Below, in pieces: positions 1 through 5,209 of a stretch of 7,625 nucleotides of DNA (its first letter is position 1; each line of letters starts with the position of its first letter). The stretch is from Deltaproteobacteria bacterium (lineage in GTDB: Bacteria; Desulfobacterota; DSM-4660; Desulfatiglandales; Desulfatiglandaceae). The stretch spans positions 1 through 7,625 of the forward strand of contig JAFDJF010000102.1 of the NCBI GenBank assembly GCA_019307645.1, written 5' to 3'. Made by a program: the position numbers and the translations under genes. The notes below the pieces were generated by a model. That model was not told the origin of the DNA and did not search any database. It saw only the letters and a program-made list of their open reading frames with translations.

Positions 1-137
1 GCATTTCTTTCCACGGAATTTAACATCGCGATGATTTGCTCATATTCATCATCGAGTTTATTCAACTGAAATATCTTCATTGCTGCATTAAAAGCTCGCC
101 GGTAAACTTCGAGATCACGAAAGTGCTTTATATCCGT
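1..137 (-). pseudogene. Internally deleted four-helix bundle protein (23S rRNA intervening-sequence type) relic, 3' end outside window
   Basis: The minus strand encodes 45 uninterrupted codons before the window edge. The first part (KHFRDLEVYRRAFNAAMKIF) is the typical N-terminal helix of the four-helix bundle / S23-like family found in 23S rRNA intervening sequences and scattered in many genomes. It runs straight into LDDEYEQIIAMLNSVERN, which is typical of the family's last helix. Family members are about 120 residues, so roughly 70 central residues (helices 2 and 3) are missing while the frame is kept. No ATG lies at the expected start: the codon before DIKHF is ACG at 135-137, one base from ATG. 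The open frame continues upstream into the repeat tract without an ATG. It is most likely a dead remnant. An expressed mini-protein starting at an internal ATG is possible but unsupported. The family's function is not established. The assignment rests on remembered family consensus, not an alignment. Confidence 0.72.
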
Positions 138-253
138 TTTCCTCTTCTTACCTTCTAATCTTCTTACCCTCTCACCTTCTAACCCTCTAATCTTTTCACC
201 TTCTGCCCTCTGCCCTAAGCCCCATGCGCCATGCCCCTCTGCCCTCTGCGCGT
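138..253 (-). repeat. Purine-rich (minus strand) low-complexity repeat tract
   Basis: On the minus strand this is a G/A-rich degenerate repeat built from words such as GGGCAGAGG, GGGCAGAAGGTGA and TTAGAAGGTAAGAAG. It fills the gap between the stop codon of the iron-sulfur protein gene and the four-helix bundle relic. It shares the 13-base word GGGCAGAAGGTGA with the tract at 3005-3184, which has its purines on the plus strand, so the two tracts are in opposite orientation. No gene or convincing terminator hairpin is seen in it. It may be a simple-repeat spacer or part of a dispersed repeat family. Confidence 0.75.
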
Positions 254-1456
254 TTAAAGACCAAGTGACTGGGCCACAACCTCGGTGATATCCAGGACCT
301 TGGTCTCTGCGTCCATATCCTTGGTCGCCCTGTCAAGGCTCCAGTTGCAGAATGAACAGGCCGTAACGATGGTGTCCGCCCCAACAGCCTGTGCGTCTTT
401 TATCCGGTTGATTCCCGTAAAAAGAGACATGTCGGGCAGCTCTGCCACATACCTGCCGCAGCACTGCGTCAATCCCATGTTCCCTTCCATTTCGGCAAAC
501 TCAATGCCCGGGATGCTATTGATTATCTTTCTCGGCTCTTCGGTGCCCGCATTCCAGGCAGCGCCGAGCCTTGCAATGTGGCAGGGGTCCTGATAGGTCA
601 GTTTTCCTGACAGACTCTTATCCGGTTTAATTTTACCTTCGTCAATCAGTTTCGCCAGAATTTCCGTAATGTGAACCACTTCAAAACCAAGGTCTCCGGC
701 CACTTCCGGATAACGGAACTTCAGCACATTGTAGCAGCAACCGCATGAGGTCACAACCTGCTTGGCGCCTGCATTCTTGATTGCGTCAATGTTGTGTTTG
801 ACAACAGGCTCAAAGGCGTCAGCCTGACCCGAGTCAATTAAAGGATTGCCGCAACACCATTCCTCTTCACCCAAAACAGCAAAATCGACGCCCGCGTGTT
901 TAAAAATTTTGGCCGTAGCCTGAGCGATCTGATTGGACCTGTAAGAGGCAACACATCCGGCAAAATAAACCAGATCACCTTTGTCGGGGATATCCATCCC
1001 CTCGGGGATCCATTTGCTTTTTTCAACTTTTGCGCCAAAACGGTTCCCTTCTTTTTCTATGGCAGAGGCAATCCTCTTAAACGGCTCTATCGGGCCTTTT
1101 CCCATTTTCACCAGCTCCGTGCGCAATGCCCTGAACATGGGAATCTGCTGTCTGTCTACAACACAGCCGGACTGCTCCATCCTTTCCGGCCCGCACGCAC
1201 CGCACATGAGACAATCAAATACGGCTTCTGCAAATTCATCAGTTACCTCGAGCTTGCCCTCCATAAGCCATTTCATGTTCTGGATTTTTCCCATGCATGA
1301 GTGTGCAAGGCTTCTGTATCTTTGATATTCGGGGCAGATTCTGTCAGGGGTCGGCCCCCACGGAAAAAAAGGATTCTGAGGCCCCTTAAGGCATGTGCTG
1401 CAGGCCTGGCAGTTCCAAATCCATTCCCGATATTTTTCAAGTAATTCAAACTTCAT
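254..1456 (-). CDS. CCG-domain iron-sulfur electron-transfer protein, HdrD/GlcF-like, partner of FAD dehydrogenase
   Basis: This 400-residue cytoplasmic protein should accept electrons from the FAD subunit encoded just upstream and pass them on, probably to a membrane quinone or a thiol/ferredoxin carrier. The N-terminal third has two cysteine clusters fit for [4Fe-4S] centres: C16, C19, C22 with C41, and C82, C85, C88 with C98. Two CCG domains follow: C168, C201-C202-G, C238, C241, and C292, C332-C333-G, C367, C370. Both keep the full five-cysteine pattern known from HdrB, where it binds non-cubane [4Fe-4S] clusters. Length and order match HdrD- and GlcF-like subunits. No membrane segment is visible. 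The ATG is supported by AAGGAGGG at 1464-1471, seven bases upstream, in the 17-base gap after the FAD gene, so the two are co-transcribed. The subunit role is firm; the substrate of the complex (lactate, glycolate or another 2-hydroxy acid) is unknown. Confidence 0.9.
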   Translation of the reverse strand: MKFELLEKYREWIWNCQACSTCLKGPQNPFFPWGPTPDRICPEYQRYRSLAHSCMGKIQNMKWLMEGKLEVTDEFAEAVFDCLMCGACGPERMEQSGCVVDRQQIPMFRALRTELVKMGKGPIEPFKRIASAIEKEGNRFGAKVEKSKWIPEGMDIPDKGDLVYFAGCVASYRSNQIAQATAKIFKHAGVDFAVLGEEEWCCGNPLIDSGQADAFEPVVKHNIDAIKNAGAKQVVTSCGCCYNVLKFRYPEVAGDLGFEVVHITEILAKLIDEGKIKPDKSLSGKLTYQDPCHIARLGAAWNAGTEEPRKIINSIPGIEFAEMEGNMGLTQCCGRYVAELPDMSLFTGINRIKDAQAVGADTIVTACSFCNWSLDRATKDMDAETKVLDITEVVAQSLGL

Positions 1457-1463
1457 CTGAATA

Positions 1464-1471
1464 CCCTCCTT
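1464..1471 (-). promoter_or_regulatory. Shine-Dalgarno site for the iron-sulfur protein gene
   Basis: AAGGAGGG on the minus strand lies seven bases before the ATG at 1454-1456 and wholly within the 17-base gap after the TAA of the FAD gene. It fixes the start and shows the two genes form one operon. Confidence 0.85.
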
Positions 1472-1473
1472 CC

Positions 1474-2832
1474 TTAATACTCCACTATGGGCGACATGCC
1501 TCTGTGTATGATGTTGTTGGGATCAATCGATTTTTTGATCTTGCTGTAAAGTGCATGATATTCCGGCGTAATCCAAGAGGTAATATCAGGATTCGGCCCG
1601 GGATAGTCAGGTGCACAGCCGATTTTAGACCATTCTTCCCGAAGATCCTGGCCGGCCTCAATGACCTTGTCCAGTTCTGTCTGTTCATCATAGATGTATA
1701 TGGGAAAGACATTGGCATAATTGTTTATCACCCACCAAACCATGCCGCGCCTGAAATTGTGTTTGTCTCCGACGCGGTTGTAGGCATGGAGGACTTCGGC
1801 GGTGATATCCAGGGGGTGGAATCCACCCACGCAGATCAGTCTCACGGCAGGTTTTATTCTCGAAGACATGCCTTCGACACCCCCCCAGAGCAGCGGGATC
1901 GCGTCCGGTATTTCTTTGCCAATGCCGGCCTTTTCCAAAAGTTCTTTTCCTTTTTTCAATCTGAAATCAACTTCTTCCTGATATCCTTCCGCAAACATAT
2001 GAACGATATACGGCGCAAATTCCGGGAGATTATTGTTTCGGCACATATGGTCATCAAATAGCGTGATGCCGTATGAGATGTTGGCCTCCGTCAGTATCTG
2101 TATCCCTTTCTGGGCGTCCTCAGCCGTATCAAACCCGTAGCCAATGAAGAACTCTGCCTCTGGAATGCGGTACACCCGGAGTGTTTCGCCGGTGATGATG
2201 CCGGTAGTACCCAGCGCGTTTACGAAAAGCCCGGTCAGATCCGGACCGGTCCCCACATAACGTGAAAACTGTTTACATGTGGAGAAGGACGTGGCCCCGG
2301 TATTGACAATTTCTCCTGTGGGTAAAACCACTTCAAGCCCAACCACCATGTCTGCGACTCGGCCGTATATGGAACCACCGGCACCAATCCCATTAAAGGC
2401 TGTCCAACCGGCAATGGGCACACCGCTGCCGAATTCCGGTTTTAGAGGTATCTTCCATCCCCTTTTTTCAACAAACTTGATTATTTCGTAGACAGATGCC
2501 CCGGACTGCATGGTCACCGTCATGGACCCTTCGTCTATTTCTTCGATTTTATCCATCCGGTTGAGGTCGAGAACGATTCCTGCTTCGCGGGGGAGAGACA
2601 TGCCGGTGGTGGTTGTGCCGCCACCCCGGACACAAACCGGTGTTTTCACTTCATTGGCCAACTTTACGATCTGTGAAACTTCTTCGGTCGAGGCAGGAAT
2701 GACAATGACATCTGCCAGGCGTGGTTTCTCGTAGCTCCAGGCCCTGGAGTAGGCAACAAGCTCAAAATCTCTACTGAGAACATACTCAGAGCCTGAAATT
2801 GCCTCCAGCTTTTCAATGATTTGTTTATCCAC
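1474..2832 (-). CDS. FAD-linked oxidoreductase, GlcD/D-lactate dehydrogenase-like flavoprotein subunit
   Basis: A 452-residue flavoprotein of the vanillyl-alcohol oxidase/GlcD superfamily, expected to oxidise a 2-hydroxy acid and feed electrons to the CCG protein encoded next. With the GTG start, the FAD_binding_4 region spans about residues 40-220. It includes the pyrophosphate-binding RGGGTTTTGMSLP (69-81), GAGGSIYGRVADMVVGLEV (about 150-168) and GPDLTGLFVNALGTTGIITG (about 196-215). The FAD-oxidase C-terminal domain ends in DPNNIIHRGM, a typical closing motif. No histidine signature for covalent FAD is apparent. An in-frame TTG at 2851-2853 would add seven residues, but AAGGAGG at 2839-2845 lies inside that extension, six bases before GTG 2830-2832, so GTG is preferred. 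It is the first gene of a two-gene operon. The substrate cannot be decided from sequence: lactate, glycolate, 2-hydroxyglutarate and alkyl-DHAP-like relatives share this fold. Confidence 0.9.
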   Translation of the reverse strand: MDKQIIEKLEAISGSEYVLSRDFELVAYSRAWSYEKPRLADVIVIPASTEEVSQIVKLANEVKTPVCVRGGGTTTTGMSLPREAGIVLDLNRMDKIEEIDEGSMTVTMQSGASVYEIIKFVEKRGWKIPLKPEFGSGVPIAGWTAFNGIGAGGSIYGRVADMVVGLEVVLPTGEIVNTGATSFSTCKQFSRYVGTGPDLTGLFVNALGTTGIITGETLRVYRIPEAEFFIGYGFDTAEDAQKGIQILTEANISYGITLFDDHMCRNNNLPEFAPYIVHMFAEGYQEEVDFRLKKGKELLEKAGIGKEIPDAIPLLWGGVEGMSSRIKPAVRLICVGGFHPLDITAEVLHAYNRVGDKHNFRRGMVWWVINNYANVFPIYIYDEQTELDKVIEAGQDLREEWSKIGCAPDYPGPNPDITSWITPEYHALYSKIKKSIDPNNIIHRGMSPIVEY

Positions 2833-2838
2833 TGTGCT

Positions 2839-2845
2839 CCTCCTT
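2839..2845 (-). promoter_or_regulatory. Shine-Dalgarno site that sets a GTG start for the FAD subunit
   Basis: AAGGAGG on the minus strand is six bases from GTG at 2830-2832. It lies inside the longer open frame that begins with TTG at 2851-2853, and no such site precedes that TTG. This decides the start in favour of GTG. Confidence 0.8.
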
Positions 2846-2904
2846 ATCTGCAATTGAGTGGTTAAATGGTTGGGTTGCTGGGTAAAATGTAACGGGTCAT
2901 GTTG

Positions 2905-2927
2905 TTAGGTTCAGCGCTAAGTCCTAA
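2905..2927. promoter_or_regulatory. Imperfect dyad, candidate operator upstream of the FAD/Fe-S operon
   Basis: TTAGG (2905-2909) and CCTAA (2923-2927) face each other across a centre containing AGCGCT. The inner arms match imperfectly, with one extra base on one side. The dyad overlaps the -10 of the weak promoter candidate at 2924-2951, about 75-95 bases before the GTG. That position suits a repressor site, but no regulator family is recognised. Confidence 0.35.
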
Positions 2928-2951
2928 TACCATATTGTGCTGATAATGCAA
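2924..2951 (-). promoter_or_regulatory. Weak sigma70-like promoter candidate for the FAD/Fe-S operon
   Basis: The minus strand shows TTGCAT (2946-2951), a 16-base spacer, then TATTAG (2924-2929). Both boxes match the consensus only partly. The location upstream of the first gene of the operon is sensible. This is offered as a candidate only. Confidence 0.28.
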
Positions 2952-2977
2952 TAGGGGATCTATAAGGTTTGAATATG

Positions 2978-2989
2978 GGGGATATCCCC
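2978..2989. repeat. Perfect 12-base palindrome
   Basis: GGGGATATCCCC is a perfect palindrome; a flanking ATG...CAT lengthens it imperfectly to 2975-2991. It lies between the purine-rich tract and the promoter candidate of the FAD/Fe-S operon. It could bind a protein or be chance; it is too short to act as a terminator. Confidence 0.4.
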
Positions 2990-3004
2990 ATGTTTTAATG
3001 TGGA

Positions 3005-3184
3005 AAGGGGAATGCGGAGTGCGAAGGGCAGAAGGTGCGAAGGGCAGAAGGCGAAGGGCAGAAGGTGAGAGGGGGAAGGGCAGACGAGGAGAGGGGGAAG
3101 GGCAGACGGGGAGATGGGGAGACGGGGGGACGGGGGGAAAGGGCGAAGGGCAGAAGGTGAGAAGGTGAGAAGGGGAGAAAGAAG
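3005..3184 (+). repeat. Purine-rich (plus strand) low-complexity repeat tract with 14-base units
   Basis: The plus strand is almost all G and A here. The unit GCGAAGGGCAGAAG occurs exactly at 3021-3034, 3037-3050, 3051-3064 and again at 3143-3156. Between these lie degenerate GGGGAAGGGCAGACG and GGGGAGACGG units, and the tract ends in GAGAAGGTGAGAAGG. It fills most of the gene-free gap between the mltD-like gene and the FAD gene. It shares GGGCAGAAGGTGA with the oppositely oriented tract at 138-253. No coding potential is supported. Confidence 0.85.
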
Positions 3185-3234
3185 GACGATTGAGGAGTGA
3201 CGATTTACGATTGGCTAAACCCTTGAACCTGAGT

Positions 3235-3273
3235 AATTAGTGTCTGAACGGACTTTTTGTTCAGGCACTAATT
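3235..3273. repeat. Long hairpin overlapping the mltD stop codon (REP-like element or terminator-like)
   Basis: AATTAGTGTCTGAAC (3235-3249) and GTTCAGGCACTAATT (3259-3273) form a 15-pair stem with one G/T pair and a nine-base loop containing five T (plus strand). The stem includes two bases of the TAA stop of the transglycosylase gene. No U-tract follows the stem in either direction, so it is not a standard intrinsic terminator. It could stabilise the mRNA 3' end or be a copy of a dispersed palindromic element next to the purine-rich repeats. Confidence 0.75.
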
Positions 3274-5098
3274 ATTGAGCTTTAACAAGCAGGGTCTGTC
3301 CGGGGTAAATGGTGCTTCGAGGTGTCAAATAATTGATGCTGAGCAATTCAGAGAGACTCATCTTGTGTTTTTGGGCGATCACGTATGAAGAATCACCCTT
3401 TAGCACTGTGTATGGTTTGGTCTTAATCGATGCAAAAGATGATGATGCCTTCGGAATTTTAAGTACCTGACCGATCCGCAAATGGGTGTTCCCAAGATTA
3501 TTCAGGGACTGGATCGCCTTGGTCGTGGTGCCAAATCGTCTGGCAATCTTCCAAACAGAATCTCCTTTGCGTACCCTATATGTCGCGGGTCTTTTTCCTG
3601 AAGCGCTATATGCTGACGGGGAGATATTGGCAATGCTTTTCGCATAAGACCCTCTGGTTGGAATCTTGAGCCTCCATCCCGCTTTTACATAGTGTTTACT
3701 TCTCAGATTGTTGGCCGCCATAATGGCCCGGGTACTCGTTCTGTACCTCTGAGCAATAACAGACAAAGATTCGCCTTTACGCACCCTATGGATGACATAG
3801 GCAGGAACCGGTGGGTGCCAGACGGGAATATCGCCGATTTTTGCGAGCAGTACTTCCCCTTTGTCTTTTGGCACTTTAATGACATATGGCCTGTTAGGTG
3901 AGCAATGCTGACGTAACTCGGGATTGAGGTCTTTTAAGGTGTTGTAAGGCATCTCCAGGTGTTTGGCAACGGTTCTAAGGTGAACCTGCTTGTCAATCGG
4001 CACCTTGTCAAACTCGATTTCTTCATCCACAGGAGGGAGGGTGAAACCATGGGCTTCGGGATCATTCATAATGTGCAATACTGCCAGAAACTTTGGGACA
4101 TAAAAGGCTGTTTCTCTGGGTAGTTTTGCGTAGAGGTCCCAGAAGTTGTCAAGATAGTTGATTCTTTGTGTGCGGATTTTTTTTAAGACTCTCCCTTCTC
4201 CGCAATTATAGGCGGCCAGAACTGTCGTCCAGTCCCCGAATATCTGATGCAGTTCTTTCAGATAGGCAATGGCTGCAGTTGTCGATTTTTCGGGATCCAG
4301 TCTTTCATCGATCCATTGGTCTCTTTTTAGCCCGAATTTATACCCGGTTGATGCGATAAACTGCCACAGCCCGAGGGCCCTTGCTCTTGATAATGCCCTT
4401 GTCTTGAACCCGCTTTCAATCAGGGGCAGCCATGAGAGCTCTTCGGGCAGTCCGGCTTCTTTAAGTTCCATTACAATGGCAGGGCGGTATTTCCCGGAGC
4501 GACGGTAGGAATCAAGGAAGAATTTCCGCTCGTTGCCTTTAAACAGTTTGAGCGCCTTTTCCACGTGGCTGTTCATTTCCAGGGGGATGGCCTTATGATC
4601 CCCGTTTGCCACCGTGAACCTGGATGCATATACCTCCGCAATCCGCTTTGATATGGTGAAACGCAGGTCGTCCTTCTGCTGCAATGTCTCCGGGGTTACG
4701 TCTTGTGAGCTTATTGTCAATATGAGAGCGTATGCCTGATCGAGTGCATCGATGGCATTCTCGAGATCTCCCCGTTCCCAATAGTCATTTGAGACCTCGC
4801 AAAACTCAAGTGCCAAATCAAGGGTTCCCTGGTGGGATTTTTTCTCTGGTTTTGACGCATGCATTTCCTGCCGGGGGTTTTTCTGCGGTTCTGATATGAG
4901 GATCTCAGGGCTGGTTTCAGGGAGTTTGCCTGGGAAGAACGACTCTTTTTGGTCCTCTGGGAGGTTTCCCTCTGCTACCGGTGGTCCATTCATCCCAACG
5001 CCGGGGGTCTTGGCGGCACAACCGGCGAGGACCAAGAGGCTGAGAAAGAAAAAAGGTCTCATAATGCGTGAATATTTAAATGTAGTCATCATTTTCAT
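3272..5098 (-). CDS. mltD: Membrane-bound lytic murein transglycosylase D-like lipoprotein with LysM repeats
   Basis: A 608-residue enzyme that cleaves the MurNAc-GlcNAc bond of peptidoglycan, forming 1,6-anhydroMurNAc. The N-terminus is a lipoprotein signal: basic residues, FFFLSLLVLAGC, with lipobox cysteine at residue 27, so it should be lipid-anchored in the periplasm. A proline-rich linker precedes a helical region (about 90-190). The SLT/GEWL-type catalytic domain (about 210-350) holds LIESGF with the likely catalytic Glu at 228, GLWQF, and AYNCGEG at 296-302. After a degenerate LysM-like stretch (about 360-420), three clear LysM repeats lie at about 434-480, 505-550 and 561-606. This is MltD architecture, longer than the E. 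coli protein. The start is uncertain: TTG 5120-5122 and ATGs ending at 5098, 5092, 5089 and 5062 are all in frame and none has a strong ribosome site. It appears to be monocistronic, with its own promoter at 5154-5181. Confidence 0.92.
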   Translation of the reverse strand: MKMMTTFKYSRIMRPFFFLSLLVLAGCAAKTPGVGMNGPPVAEGNLPEDQKESFFPGKLPETSPEILISEPQKNPRQEMHASKPEKKSHQGTLDLALEFCEVSNDYWERGDLENAIDALDQAYALILTISSQDVTPETLQQKDDLRFTISKRIAEVYASRFTVANGDHKAIPLEMNSHVEKALKLFKGNERKFFLDSYRRSGKYRPAIVMELKEAGLPEELSWLPLIESGFKTRALSRARALGLWQFIASTGYKFGLKRDQWIDERLDPEKSTTAAIAYLKELHQIFGDWTTVLAAYNCGEGRVLKKIRTQRINYLDNFWDLYAKLPRETAFYVPKFLAVLHIMNDPEAHGFTLPPVDEEIEFDKVPIDKQVHLRTVAKHLEMPYNTLKDLNPELRQHCSPNRPYVIKVPKDKGEVLLAKIGDIPVWHPPVPAYVIHRVRKGESLSVIAQRYRTSTRAIMAANNLRSKHYVKAGWRLKIPTRGSYAKSIANISPSAYSASGKRPATYRVRKGDSVWKIARRFGTTTKAIQSLNNLGNTHLRIGQVLKIPKASSSFASIKTKPYTVLKGDSSYVIAQKHKMSLSELLSINYLTPRSTIYPGQTLLVKAQ

Positions 5099-5141
5099 CA
5101 ACAGATTCAGGCAAAGGGTCAATGGTGTCGGGTGTCAAATT

Positions 5142-5151
5142 ATTGGCCAAT
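5142..5151. promoter_or_regulatory. Perfect palindrome at the predicted mltD transcription start
   Basis: ATTGGCCAAT is a perfect 10-base palindrome three bases downstream of the predicted -10 box, covering the expected transcription start. Its position would suit an operator, but a chance palindrome is also possible. Confidence 0.35.
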
Positions 5152-5153
5152 GG

Positions 5154-5181
5154 AATATAAGAAAAGCCCCGTATAGGTCAA
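5154..5181 (-). promoter_or_regulatory. Sigma70-like promoter for the mltD-like gene
   Basis: On the minus strand TTGACC (5176-5181) is separated by 16 bases from TATATT (5154-5159); each box matches consensus at five of six positions. It sits in the gap between the end of the nucleotidyltransferase gene (5210) and the transglycosylase start, predicting a leader of about 50 bases. This separates mltD from the upstream operon. Confidence 0.6.
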
Positions 5182-5209
5182 GCCCTTATTGTAAAAGGCC
5201 CAAAATAAT

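Noticed and set aside
196..384. A 62-residue minus-strand open frame overlapping the end of the iron-sulfur gene
   Set aside because: It is an out-of-frame reading of the iron-sulfur gene 3' end that continues into the purine-rich repeat.
1393..2061. A 222-residue open frame on the plus strand
   Set aside because: It lies antisense to the well-supported FAD and Fe-S genes, and its translation matches no family I recognise; it is a shadow frame.
3005..3184. CRISPR array
   Set aside because: The repeated units are 14 bases, almost contiguous and degenerate, with no unique spacers of constant length and no cas genes.
3235..3273. Standard rho-independent terminator for mltD
   Set aside because: The stem is strong, but no T-run follows it on either strand, so it is reported as a hairpin/repeat instead.
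5178..5205. Hairpin with GCCCTT and AAAGGC arms after the nucleotidyltransferase gene
   Set aside because: The arms pair poorly, with a central mismatch, and overlap the -35 box of the mltD promoter; not convincing as a terminator.
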